Shown: positions 8,702 to 17,051, numbered from the stretch's first letter. The stretch is 33,521 nucleotides of DNA from Sutterella wadsworthensis 2_1_59BFAA (GCF_000297775.1 NZ_JH815520.1:31803-65323), one strand, 5' to 3'. The notes: generated from the sequence alone by a model not told the origin. Made by a program: numbers and translations.

Positions 8702-9123
8702 AACGATCTCTCCGGTTTCGAATGATGGGTCCAAAGGCGCCGCGGCAAAGGGTCGGAATGACGCCGCAGGCCTTTCCCCAATGATCTCAGGGAACCCTTC
8801 ACGAAAATTCGCGGGGTATCCCTATAACCTTCCGTGAATAGTGCTTCCCCGCGTCATCGTGAATCGGCGATAAACGCCCGCAGTCCTGCACGTTCGGATG
8901 TTTTGCAGAATGATGAGGCGTTCAATCGGGTAAAAAGCCGAATGTTGACATGGGTCAACCTGATGCGAAATCATGAAGTGGCTTTCGATAGGGTTTGGCT
9001 ATTAGCCGGTATTATGATGCGGGAACTGCAGGAAAAACGGCGTCAAAAACGTCGGAGTTGGGGCGGGATATTCAGTGAAAACGGAGAATGATGCGGATTG
9101 AGGAGCCGCGGGGCGTGGAAAGG
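8702..9123. other. Intergenic leader/promoter region of the molybdo-reductase operon
   Basis: This stretch holds the FNR-type box at 8945-8958 and no convincing gene. A weak 85-codon GTG-started frame at 8834-9091 (+) has no family resemblance or ribosome site. A 6-base inverted pair (CGTGAA/TTCACG) about 115-135 bases upstream of the reductase start could form structure in the leader. No clear -10/-35 pair was found. Confidence 0.4.
8945..8958. promoter_or_regulatory. FNR/ANR-type binding site
   Basis: TTGAC-ATGG-GTCAA is a perfect inverted repeat with the 14-base geometry of the FNR/ANR/DNR consensus (TTGAT-N4-ATCAA), with C/G at the fifth position. The symmetry extends one more pair to GTTGAC/GTCAAC. 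It lies 244 bases upstream of the molybdo-reductase start and no other gene is close. Oxygen- or NO-responsive activation of that operon is the natural inference. Confidence 0.5.
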
Positions 9124-9160
9124 AAAAAGGGCCCCTGCGCCATGGCGGCGCAGGGGCCCT
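9124..9160 (-). terminator. Terminator after the TDT transporter gene
   Basis: Perfect 14-base arms (9128-9141 and 9147-9160, rich in GGCCCC) enclose a 5-base loop. On the minus strand five T follow (9128-9124). It closes the transporter gene before the reductase operon begins. Confidence 0.9.
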
Positions 9161-9193
9161 GAGGGGGGGAGACGGCGGAGCCGGCTGCCTGCG

Positions 9194-10243
9194 TCAGTGT
9201 GCGGGTGCGAAGATGGCGCCCGTGCGGATGCCTCGGGCGGTGCCGAGTGCGGCGGCGGACCAGACGAAGAGCGCGAGCAGGGTGAGACCGCCCGCGACGT
9301 GAGGCAGGACCTCGAGCGCGAGGAGTTCGGAGACGCGGAAGGCGAGCACCGAGCAGGCGCCGATCGGGAAGACGAAGGCCCACCAGGAGAGTGCGAACGG
9401 AAGCTTGCCCTGACGGCGGTTGCGGATCGTCATGGAGACGGCGAGCACGAGCCACCAGAGGGCGGCGCCGAGGAAGGCGGCCGCGACGAGGGAGCCGTAG
9501 CGCAGGAGCGAGGCGTCGCCCGTGGTCTTGAGGAGCGCGAGCATCGAGAGCGGGATGACGCTCAGCGGCGCCAGGTGCACCCAGAGGGTGGGCGTCATCT
9601 TGCCCTCGACGGGGGCGCCGAGGAAGTGGCGCGCCATCGTGAGCGCGAGCAGGCCGACGTACATGAAGACGCCTGCGCCGAATCCCGTCATGTTGAGGGC
9701 GAAGGCGAGTTCGCGCAGCACGCCTTCGGAGGCGGCGGCAAGCGGGGCGCCCGCAACGGGGATCACCACGAGGCCCACGGCCGGGATGAAGTGCGCGGGC
9801 GTCACCATGCCGAGCTTGAGGCGCTCGCTCGTGAAGAGCCCGAAGAGCACCACGTAGCTCACGGCAAAGGTGCCCAGCGCACCCGTCCACCAAAGCGGCG
9901 CGATCAGGGTGGGCGAGACCCCGCGGATCGTCCACTCGGCCGCCATAACCAGCATCGCGATCGGGAAGGTCGCATAGAAGCTCCCCTCGACGGGGTGGCG
10001 CAGCTGCTCCATCACGGCGTCCCCGTGACGGATGAGGCGATAGACGGCGGCAATGCCAAGCACGGACATCATAGCAATCGCAAGCCAGTGCAGGGCGGAG
10101 GCCGCAAGGGCCACGGGGGCGGCGAGCGCGGGACCCGCGTCCGCGGCCGCGTGGGAGGCGAGGGTGAGGGCGAGGCTGGTGACGGCCGTGCCCATGACGG
10201 AGGCGAACCAGCCCGGGGCCATCGGGCGGATGAAGCGTTCCAT
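9194..10243 (-). CDS. TDT-family (TehA/SLAC1-like) anion or sulfite exporter
   Basis: A 349-residue protein with about ten transmembrane helices and the N-terminal MAPGWFASVMGTA pattern of the TDT/SLAC1 superfamily. That family includes TehA, the Ssu1 sulfite pump, the Mae1 malate carrier and plant anion channels. The open frame reaches 10477, but ATG 10243 is preferred: GGAG lies about 10 bases upstream on the minus strand, and the family's first helix starts right after. It is divergent from the sulfide-oxidation operon and upstream of the molybdo-reductase operon. That context suggests export of sulfite or another sulfur anion, but tellurite tolerance or dicarboxylate transport cannot be excluded. 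Confidence 0.75.
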   Translation of the reverse strand: MERFIRPMAPGWFASVMGTAVTSLALTLASHAAADAGPALAAPVALAASALHWLAIAMMSVLGIAAVYRLIRHGDAVMEQLRHPVEGSFYATFPIAMLVMAAEWTIRGVSPTLIAPLWWTGALGTFAVSYVVLFGLFTSERLKLGMVTPAHFIPAVGLVVIPVAGAPLAAASEGVLRELAFALNMTGFGAGVFMYVGLLALTMARHFLGAPVEGKMTPTLWVHLAPLSVIPLSMLALLKTTGDASLLRYGSLVAAAFLGAALWWLVLAVSMTIRNRRQGKLPFALSWWAFVFPIGACSVLAFRVSELLALEVLPHVAGGLTLLALFVWSAAALGTARGIRTGAIFAPAH

Positions 10244-10868
10244 GAGAAGACTCCAGAAAAGGGTTGTTGAAGGGCGTGCGGTCCTGTGGTTGCCGCTACG
10301 CTCTAAAAATTGTGGGAATGAATCGTAGACGAAAAGGCCGTCGCTCGTCAAATTCATGGAACGTAATTTTGAAGTCTCCCGATGGTTCGCCTTTCCAAAA
10401 CGCCTTTCAGAGGCGCGTTTGAGGCGAAAAATAAAAAATAAAAGGATGGGAGCGTCGGCGCCGGCGTGGCGCGACAATCGCTTGCCTCATGAGAGGCGAT
10501 CGATCCCAATGAGGCGATAAATAAAGACTAAAATGCTCTGCAAACGGAAGGTGCAAAAGCATGAGTGAGTTAGCTACTAAAGCCGACGAAATCCGATACT
10601 TTGTGATTAGATCCCCTGAAAATGCCTGTGGCAGTTGCGTTCAGGAACCATTCTCAATTGAGGACGTGGTTGGATGAACGTTCTTGAAAAATGTTGACTT
10701 GGGGTTAACCCGCAATGCGGCTGCAGATGAGGGAAAACTACAATCGAATCGTGTCGGAGAGGGCGTTTTGCCTTGATTTTGCGAGCACCTCGGATCCCTA
10801 GGCCGAAGCGCAAGGGCGGGCGCGCCTCTCCAAAGCAATTAAAACCATTTATGCAACAGGAGCTCTTC
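10244..10868. other. Divergent regulatory region, exporter / sulfide-oxidation operon
   Basis: A 625-base AT-richer region between divergent genes, with no supportable coding frame. It holds a small stem (CGCCT/AGGCG near 10401-10416), repeated GAGGCGA words between about 10430 and 10517, and a 10-base palindrome GGGTTAACCC at 10702-10711. TTGACT (10694-10699) resembles a -35 box, but no matching -10 stands at the right distance. Both transcripts must start here; the exact promoters were not resolved. Confidence 0.5.
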
Positions 10869-12218
10869 ATGCTCGGACTCTATCCGACTTGGTTCGAACC
10901 CGGCGTGGGCAGCGGCTGGATCATCGGCTTCATCGCCACGATCCACGTCCTCTTCTCTCACGCCTCCGTCGGCGGCGCGGTGCTTTTCGCCTGGCTCGCC
11001 AACTATGCGGTGAGGAGGGACAAGCCCGCCTACCTCGCCTTCATCCGCCGCTACGGCCTCTTCCTCCTCATCTTCAGCTACGTGCTCGGCTCCATCACGG
11101 GTCCGGGCATCTGGTTCGCCGCCACGATCGCGTCCCCCCGCGGGATCTCGGCGCTCATCCACTCTTTCGTCTGGCTCTGGGCGAGCGAATGGGTGTTCTT
11201 CGTCATTGAGGTGATCGGCGTCTACCTGCTCGTCTATCTTGCGGGCCGCGTGGATCCTCGCACCCACACCCGCATTTCGATCATCTTCGGTCTGGCGTCC
11301 GTCGCGACGCTCCTCGTGATCGTCGGCATCCTCTCCTTCATGCTCTGGCCGGGGCAGGCCGACTGGCACCAGACCGGCGGCGTGCTCAATGCCTTCTTCG
11401 GTGAGAACACCTTCGCCCAGATGACGGCCCGCTTCATGTTCATGCTCACCATCACGGGCGTCGTCGGCGGCATGGTCGCAGGCCGCATCGCCGACCGCGA
11501 GGAGAAGGCCATGATCGCCCGCGTCCTGTCGGGCGCCGGCATCCTCGGCGTCATCGGCGGCTGGCTCGCCTTCCGTTGGTACATGACAACGCTCCCCGAC
11601 ATCGCCTACGAGACGATGGCGACGAGGCTTCCCGAAAGCTTCGGCATGATGATGGCCGCCTCCATCGGCGTCTCCGTCCTCTACTTCCTCGTCACCGCCT
11701 GGAAGCCGCAGGTGCTCCGTCCCTGGCTCGCCGGCGTGATGACGGTCGTCATCCTCGTGCTCGGCCTCGCGCCCGAGGAGACCGCCCGCGAAATCGTGCG
11801 CAAGCCCTGGGTCGCCGGCCAGTACGTCTACGGCAACCAGCTCGTCGGCCGCGACGTCCCTGCGCTGGGCATCCGCTCCGAACTTCCGCTCATGGCCGAG
11901 AAGGGCGTTCTCGCCACGCACCCCTTCATGCCCGAGCACCTTCGCAAGGTGACGCCTGAAAACGAGGTCGAGGCCGGCCGTGCGCTTGCACTCACGCTCT
12001 GCAGCAACTGCCACTCGCTCACGTCCACCGGCATGCGCCCCCTTGAGAGCTTCTTCCCGGCCGATGCCGATCGCGCCTTCCTCGCCGACTACCTCGGTGC
12101 GGGCCTCTACCGCGGCCACTCGGTCTACATGCCGCCCGTCCCGCTTCCCGAAGCCGAACGCGGCGCCCTTGCAGCCTACATTGAATCCATCCTTCCCAAG
12201 AAAGGAGCCGCCAAATGA
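10869..12218 (+). CDS. CydA-like membrane oxidase subunit with C-terminal haem c domain
   Basis: A 449-residue protein. Residues 1-310 form about nine transmembrane helices resembling cytochrome bd subunit I: histidines 26 and 31 in the first helix (ATIHVLFSHASVGG), and paired glutamates 107 and 114 (EWVFFVIE) where CydA has its proton-channel glutamates. In the helix where CydA carries its haem b558 histidine, the sequence reads MTARFMFML, with no histidine, by eye. The C-terminal 90 residues are a cytochrome c domain (C378-S-N-C381-H382, probable Met ligand in YMPP). ATG 10869 is chosen for the GGAG at 10859-10862. The family suggests O2 reduction; the attached haem c suggests that electrons enter from cytochrome c rather than quinol (inference). 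First gene of a five-gene operon. Confidence 0.72.
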   Translation: MLGLYPTWFEPGVGSGWIIGFIATIHVLFSHASVGGAVLFAWLANYAVRRDKPAYLAFIRRYGLFLLIFSYVLGSITGPGIWFAATIASPRGISALIHSFVWLWASEWVFFVIEVIGVYLLVYLAGRVDPRTHTRISIIFGLASVATLLVIVGILSFMLWPGQADWHQTGGVLNAFFGENTFAQMTARFMFMLTITGVVGGMVAGRIADREEKAMIARVLSGAGILGVIGGWLAFRWYMTTLPDIAYETMATRLPESFGMMMAASIGVSVLYFLVTAWKPQVLRPWLAGVMTVVILVLGLAPEETAREIVRKPWVAGQYVYGNQLVGRDVPALGIRSELPLMAEKGVLATHPFMPEHLRKVTPENEVEAGRALALTLCSNCHSLTSTGMRPLESFFPADADRAFLADYLGAGLYRGHSVYMPPVPLPEAERGALAAYIESILPKKGAAK

Positions 12219-13462
12219 ATGACATGATGCTCATGGCTCTGACGGATCCCGCCGGCGCGCCCGCACACCCGCTCATCTTCCTGGTGCTCGGCGTCGTCAC
12301 CTTCGCCCTTCACCTCACGGCCGTCAACGTGATGCTCGGCACCCTCGGGCTCGCCGCCTGGGGCGCCTTCTCGAAGAACCCGTACTGGCAGCGCCTCGCG
12401 GGCGCCCTCGGCACGACCGCCAAGGTCGCCGTCGCGGTCGCCATCGTGCTCGGCGTTGCGCCGCTCCTCTTCGTGCAGGTGATCTACGACCCGTTCTGGT
12501 ACACCTCGAACGTGATCTCGGCCTGGTGGCTCCTCGGCTTCCTCGCCATCCTCACGGTCGCCTACCTCGCGCTTTACCGTTTCTACGGCCTCAACCACCG
12601 CTATGAAGCCGACGGCAGGCCCGTGCACCTCGAGGGCGCCCCGAAGGGCGGCGTCTGGCTCGCCGGCAGCCTCGTGCTGATGCTCGTCTGCGGCCTCATC
12701 ATGCACGCCGTCGTCAACCAGTCGCTCCTGCCCGCCGAATGGATGAACTGGTACGCCCCGAACGGTGAGATCGAGCCCTACGGCAGGTCGCTGCACTCCG
12801 TGACGCCCGCCCGCGTGCTCTTCTTCCTGCTCCTCTCGCTTCCCGTGACGGCAGGCTGGCTCTTCGGCATGCGCCGCTACCTCCTCTCCTCGGGCGAGAC
12901 CGACTACGGTTACGTCGACTTCATCGAGGGCCTCGCCCACGGCATGGCCCGCGTGGGCTCCGCCCTGGTGCTCCTCGCCGGCGCCGCCTGGATGGTCACG
13001 CTGCCCGAGACGATGAGCTGGTTCGCCGGCTCCGTCTGGATGTGGATCGGCCTCGTTCCGCTCGTCTACTTCGGCGCGATGAGCTTCATCCAGAAGAAGC
13101 GCGTGCTCTGCATCTTCTGCAACTACATGGCCTTCGGCATGACCCTCGTCATGACGATCGTCCTCGCCGCGCTGCGCGAAGTGCTCCGCTTCGTGACGCT
13201 CCTCGAGGGCTCGGGCTACGACGCGCTCGCCTACAAGATCACCATGGACTGGCCGAGCACCGTGATCTTCTTCACGACCTTCCTCGTTGTCGGCGGCCTC
13301 AACCTGACGTACCTTCTCTCGCTCGCCTGGAAGAGCGGCCAGACCGAAGGCGTCTACCAGCCCTCCGCCGCGCTCTCGCGCGTGGGCGTCGCCGCCATCG
13401 CCTCGCTCGTCCTCTGGGTCGCAGGCTACTTCGCGATCGGCATCGCCGTCGTCAACGGTTAA
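12215..13462 (+). CDS. Second CydA-like membrane subunit (CydA'-type)
   Basis: A 415-residue protein with about ten transmembrane helices, overlapping the previous gene by ATGA (12215-12218). By eye it parallels that gene: HPLIFLVLGVVTFALHL (His33) matches its first helix, and TPARVLFFLLLSLPVTAG matches MTARFMFMLTITGVVGG. It therefore looks like a paralogue, not a CydB. Oxidases built from two CydA-type subunits (CydAA') are known in some archaea and bacteria; assigning this gene there is inference. A CIFC pair near residue 300 is conspicuous and unexplained. It has no haem c motif. A role as structural partner of the preceding subunit is the simplest reading. Confidence 0.6.
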   Translation: MNDMMLMALTDPAGAPAHPLIFLVLGVVTFALHLTAVNVMLGTLGLAAWGAFSKNPYWQRLAGALGTTAKVAVAVAIVLGVAPLLFVQVIYDPFWYTSNVISAWWLLGFLAILTVAYLALYRFYGLNHRYEADGRPVHLEGAPKGGVWLAGSLVLMLVCGLIMHAVVNQSLLPAEWMNWYAPNGEIEPYGRSLHSVTPARVLFFLLLSLPVTAGWLFGMRRYLLSSGETDYGYVDFIEGLAHGMARVGSALVLLAGAAWMVTLPETMSWFAGSVWMWIGLVPLVYFGAMSFIQKKRVLCIFCNYMAFGMTLVMTIVLAALREVLRFVTLLEGSGYDALAYKITMDWPSTVIFFTTFLVVGGLNLTYLLSLAWKSGQTEGVYQPSAALSRVGVAAIASLVLWVAGYFAIGIAVVNG

Positions 13463-13475
13463 GGAGTCACTGATC

Positions 13476-13817
13476 ATGAACATCATCAATACGACATGCG
13501 CTGCGGTCCTGATCCTCGCCGCTGCGGCCTCCCAGGCCGCGCCGGATCCCGCCAAGCTTTCGGGCAATCCCACGGGCGAGGCGCTCGCGCACACCTGCGC
13601 CGCCTGCCACGGGACGTACGGGGAACTGAAGGGCGAGCACTTCGTGCCGCTCGCAGGCATGGACGAAGGGGAGTTCATCACCTCCATGAAGGAGTTCCGC
13701 TCCCACAAGCGCCCGTCCTCGATCATGAGCCACATCGCCGAAGGGTACAGCGATGAGGAGTTCGAACGCATGGCCCGCTTCTTCAACGGCGTCCGCATCA
13801 AGGGAGACGTGAAATGA
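13476..13817 (+). CDS. Monohaem cytochrome c, FccA-like subunit
   Basis: A 113-residue protein with a Sec signal peptide (residues 1-21, ending ASQAA), one haem c site (CAACH) and a likely Met ligand in SSIMSHIAEGYSDEEFERMA. It begins 13 bases after the membrane gene and overlaps the flavoprotein start by ATGA. Size, periplasmic location and pairing with the flavoprotein match the cytochrome subunit of flavocytochrome c sulfide dehydrogenase, which takes electrons from the flavin. Some family members have two haems; this one has one. Confidence 0.85.
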   Translation: MNIINTTCAAVLILAAAASQAAPDPAKLSGNPTGEALAHTCAACHGTYGELKGEHFVPLAGMDEGEFITSMKEFRSHKRPSSIMSHIAEGYSDEEFERMARFFNGVRIKGDVK

Positions 13818-15181
13818 AAGCCATCAACATCCAGCGCCGCCGGGTCATGACCTCGCTCGCGCTCTCCGCACTCGCCGCGGCGCCCGGCGCCTCCTGGGCC
13901 CAGGCCGCCGCCAAGGCCCTCGCACCCGCCCGTGGCGCGAGGATCGTCGTGGTGGGCGCAGGCGTGGGCGGCGCCACGGCCGCCAAGTACCTCAAGCTCT
14001 TCAACAAGGACCTTGACGTCACGCTCATCGACCGCAATCCGCACTTCATCCGCCACTACGGCTCGTCGGAACTCATCACGGGCGCCGTCACGATGGAGGA
14101 CCTCACGGTCTCCTACGACGCGCTCTCCGACCGCTACGGTGTGCGCGTGGTTCAGGACACGATCGTCGGCCTCGACGCGGACCGCAGGACCGTCATCGGC
14201 GAAAAGGGCCGCTACGCCTACGACAAGCTCATCGTCTCGCCCGGCATCGAGCTGCTCTACGAAGGCATCCCGGGCTACAGCGCCGAGCTCGCCGCGACGA
14301 AGATCCCGAGCGGCTGGATCGCGGGTCCGCAGACGCAGCTCCTCGCCGACCAGCTCAAGGCCATGCCCCAGGGCGGCACCTTCTGCCTTGTCGCGCCGCC
14401 CAATCCGTATCGCTGCCCGCCCGGCCCCTACGAGCGCGCCGCGCTCGTGACCGAGTGGTGCGCGAAGCACAACCCTAGCGCGAAGATCATCGTCACCGAC
14501 CCGAAGAACAGCTTCGTGACCGACGAGACGATGCTCCTCGGCTGGAACCGTCTCTACGGCTTCCCGATCCCTGCGGACTACAAGGCGAAGCTCGACAAGT
14601 ACGCCTCGCCCGCACGTCCCGACTGCCGCCTCGAGTGGGTGCAGGAAAAGCAGGGCGGGCGCCCGCTCGCCATCGATGCGAGCGCCATGACCGTGACGAC
14701 GGAGGCGGGCGTCATCAAGGCTGACGTCATCAACGTCATCCCGCCGATGCGCGCCGCCAACATTGCGCTCGCAATGGGCCTTGCCAACAAGACGGGCTTC
14801 TGCCCGATCGACCGCCGCACGTTCGAGAGCACGATCATTCCTGACGTCTACGTGCTCGGCGACGCCTCAATCGCCGACGCGATGCCCAAGTCGGGCTTCT
14901 CGGCCAACACGCAGGCCAAGACGACCGCGCGTGCGATCGTCGAGGAGCTCGCCGGCCGCGAGATCCCCGAGCCCGTCTGGTCCAACACCTGCTACGCGCT
15001 GGCGGGCGAGGACTACGGTCTCTTCGTCGCCGACGTCTTCCGCATCATGGACGGAAAGATTGGCCGCACCAACACGCGCGCCCGCTACCAGTACCTCAAG
15101 GCCCAGCCTGCCGAGCAGGCCCTCGCCGCCCAGTACCTCCACAGCTGGATGAACACGATCACCGCCGACAGTTTCGGCTGA
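13814..15181 (+). CDS. fccB: Flavocytochrome c sulfide dehydrogenase flavoprotein (FccB/SoxF-like)
   Basis: A 455-residue periplasmic flavoprotein with a Tat signal (QRRRVMTSLALSALAA...AQA), an FAD-binding GAGVGGATAAKYL and the terminal flavin motif VLGDASIADAMPKSGFSAN. The family's redox-active cysteines are recognisable: Cys201 in NPYRCPPGPYERA and Cys393 in NTCYALAGEDYG, with a further Cys330 in GFCPID. This enzyme oxidises sulfide to sulfur or polysulfide and passes electrons to its cytochrome c subunit, encoded immediately upstream. The C-terminal FCSD domain is present, so the protein looks complete. Sulfide:quinone oxidoreductase is less likely given the periplasmic signal and the cytochrome partner. 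Confidence 0.88.
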   Translation: MKAINIQRRRVMTSLALSALAAAPGASWAQAAAKALAPARGARIVVVGAGVGGATAAKYLKLFNKDLDVTLIDRNPHFIRHYGSSELITGAVTMEDLTVSYDALSDRYGVRVVQDTIVGLDADRRTVIGEKGRYAYDKLIVSPGIELLYEGIPGYSAELAATKIPSGWIAGPQTQLLADQLKAMPQGGTFCLVAPPNPYRCPPGPYERAALVTEWCAKHNPSAKIIVTDPKNSFVTDETMLLGWNRLYGFPIPADYKAKLDKYASPARPDCRLEWVQEKQGGRPLAIDASAMTVTTEAGVIKADVINVIPPMRAANIALAMGLANKTGFCPIDRRTFESTIIPDVYVLGDASIADAMPKSGFSANTQAKTTARAIVEELAGREIPEPVWSNTCYALAGEDYGLFVADVFRIMDGKIGRTNTRARYQYLKAQPAEQALAAQYLHSWMNTITADSFG

Positions 15182-15196
15182 TCCCGGAGAAGAACA

Positions 15197-15940
15197 ATGA
15201 ATGCAAGACTGATGATTTTGAGCGCGTTCGCCGCCCTCCCGATGCTCGCCTCGGGCGCAGCCTTTACGCCCGCCGAACTCGACAAGGCCGTGGCTTCGCT
15301 CCCGAAGGCCAACGTCATGGGCGGATTCGCCGTGCACAGCAAGCAGTTCTGCGGCTCCTGCCACGGTCCCAACGGCATTGCACCCACCGCCAACTGGCCG
15401 CACGTCGCGGGCCAGCCCTTCGAGGTCACCGCCAAGGCGCTCCTCGACTACCGCGACGGCCGACGCACGGGCGGCGCCCAGGCCGCGATCATGACGGCTG
15501 CCGCCAAGCGCCTCACCGACCAGCAGATCGCCGACGTCTCGGCGCTCTACGAGATGCTCCCCGGCCCCGACGGCAAAACGTTTGACGTGGGCAAGAAGGA
15601 TCGCACGCCCGTCGAGGGCGTCGACGTCGCAAGGCTCGTGCGCAAGGGTGATCCCGCCCGCGCGATCACGCCCTGCGCCGCCTGCCACGGCATGACCGGC
15701 AAGGGCCGCTCGAACGGCAAGGTGCCCGTCCTGCACGGACAGAACCCGACGTATCTCGCCGCACAGCTTCGCGACTATCGCGACGGACGTCGCGACAACG
15801 ACGTCCTGAAGGAAATGCGCTTCTTCGCGCAGAAGCTCACCGACGATGAAATCAACGCGCTCGCCGATTTCTACGCGGGCGAAACCGGTTGGCCGGGCGT
15901 CAAGCCCGCCAGGCCCGCGGCCAAGGCTGCGGCAAAGTAG
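15197..15940 (+). CDS. Dihaem cytochrome c4-like protein
   Basis: A 247-residue periplasmic protein with a signal peptide (residues 1-19) and two tandem class I cytochrome domains carrying CGSCHGPNG and CAACHGMTGKG, the classic cytochrome c4 layout. Each domain ends in a YRDGRR segment. It follows the flavoprotein by 15 bases. Cytochrome c4 commonly delivers electrons to terminal oxidases; here it could carry electrons from the flavocytochrome to the haem c domain of the CydA-like subunit (inference). Confidence 0.88.
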   Translation: MNARLMILSAFAALPMLASGAAFTPAELDKAVASLPKANVMGGFAVHSKQFCGSCHGPNGIAPTANWPHVAGQPFEVTAKALLDYRDGRRTGGAQAAIMTAAAKRLTDQQIADVSALYEMLPGPDGKTFDVGKKDRTPVEGVDVARLVRKGDPARAITPCAACHGMTGKGRSNGKVPVLHGQNPTYLAAQLRDYRDGRRDNDVLKEMRFFAQKLTDDEINALADFYAGETGWPGVKPARPAAKAAAK

Positions 15941-15989
15941 GCGGGAGCCGAGAAGGGGTTTGAAGCCTCCGCCTGCTGACGACAATGCG

Positions 15990-16025
15990 AGGGCCGCCTG
16001 TTGGAGATGGACGACGGGCGGCCCT
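15990..16025 (+). terminator. Hairpin after the sulfide-oxidation operon
   Basis: AGGGCCGCC (15990-15998) and GGCGGCCCT (16017-16025) form a perfect 9-base stem with an 18-base loop, 50 bases past the cytochrome c4 stop. No T-run follows, so termination is possible but not certain. Confidence 0.4.
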
Positions 16026-16163
16026 TCGCACATCCACGAACCGTGCGGGAAAACGCGGCGGCGAAAAGCCCCTCCGACGGTCTAGACTCTCTGCACCGGA
16101 CCGAGGCGGATTTCATTGAGTCGCCGTCGGTTCCTGAGAATTATCAAACATGGGAGAGCCATC

Positions 16164-16958
16164 ATGAAGCGAGCCGCCGTCATCGGCTGCGGTGCCTTGG
16201 GCACCATTCTTGTCACGAACTTTGCCAGGGCCGAGGGCTGGACGCTCACGGGCGTCATGGCCCGAACGAAGGCGCACGCCGAGGCGCTCGCCGCCAACGC
16301 GGGCTGCCGCGCAGCAACGACGCTTGAGGAGCTCCTCGCCGACAAGCCCGACCTCGTCGTCGAGATCGCGGGCATCGGCGCCGCAAAGGCCTATGGCGAA
16401 GCCGTGCTCGAAGCAGGCTGTGACTTCGTGCTCGTCTCCGCAGGCGCGCTCGCCGACGCCGACTGGAAGGCTCGCATGACCGAAACGGCGCTGCGCACGG
16501 GCCGCCGCATCCACGTCGCCTCGGGCGCCATCGGCGGCTTCGACGTGCTGCGCACGGCCGCCCTCATGGGCGTCGAGGAGGCGACCTTCGAGAGCACCAA
16601 GTCCCCGAAGAGCCTCTCGGGCGCGCCCGGCCTCATGGGCGTGGAGCTCCCCGCCGACCGCGAGACGCTCGCCTTCGAGGGCGGCGTCGAGGAGGCCGTC
16701 AGGGGCTTCCCGAAGAACATCAACGTCGCGGCCGCCACGGTTTCCGCCGCCGACGCTCCGAATGTCAGGGTGCGCCTCGTCGCCAGTCCCGGCCTCACCG
16801 TCAACACCCATCACATCGACGTGAAGGCGGGCGAGATGCACTGCGAGCTCTTCTTCCACTCCGCCTACGATCCGAAGAACCCGCGCTCAAGCACGTCCAC
16901 CGCCTGGAGCGTGCTCGCGCTTCTCAAGAACCTCGAGAGCCCGATCTCCTACTTCTGA
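16164..16958 (+). CDS. nadX: L-aspartate dehydrogenase
   Basis: A 264-residue cytoplasmic enzyme converting L-aspartate to iminoaspartate with NAD(P)+, the entry step of de novo NAD synthesis in organisms without, or besides, NadB. It has an N-terminal Rossmann fold (VIGCGALGT), the conserved FPKNINVAAA segment, and NTHHIDVKAG with the catalytic His. An open frame runs in from 16116, but ATG 16164 has GGAGAG at 16153-16158. No nadA or nadC lies nearby, so it may act in aspartate deamination or NAD synthesis. Confidence 0.88.
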   Translation: MKRAAVIGCGALGTILVTNFARAEGWTLTGVMARTKAHAEALAANAGCRAATTLEELLADKPDLVVEIAGIGAAKAYGEAVLEAGCDFVLVSAGALADADWKARMTETALRTGRRIHVASGAIGGFDVLRTAALMGVEEATFESTKSPKSLSGAPGLMGVELPADRETLAFEGGVEEAVRGFPKNINVAAATVSAADAPNVRVRLVASPGLTVNTHHIDVKAGEMHCELFFHSAYDPKNPRSSTSTAWSVLALLKNLESPISYF

Positions 16959-17051
16959 CGCGACTCCAAAACGCGCCCGCCGCCCTGCGCCGCATCGATT
17001 CAGGGTCTCAAATTGATGGTGAAACAAGTCGACATATGAGATGAGGCCGTG

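Noticed and set aside
5510-8725. A 1071-codon open frame on the plus strand opposite the molybdo-reductase operon
   Set aside because: It is antisense to three clearly recognised genes and encodes a His/Arg/Asp/Gly-biased product typical of shadow frames in GC-rich codon use.
8834-9091. A small plus-strand frame of 85 codons in the reductase upstream region
   Set aside because: GTG start, no ribosome site, no family resemblance, and it overlaps the FNR-type box.
10647-10660. GAACCATTCTCA shared with a site near 21275
   Set aside because: A 12-base match is expected by chance in a window this size.
10839-12119. A 426-codon minus-strand frame opposite the CydA-like gene
   Set aside because: A low-complexity Glu/Asp/Gly/His-rich shadow.
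12176-14470. A 764-codon minus-strand frame opposite the sulfide-oxidation operon
   Set aside because: A compositionally biased shadow of the membrane, cytochrome and flavoprotein genes, which have clear motifs and coupling.
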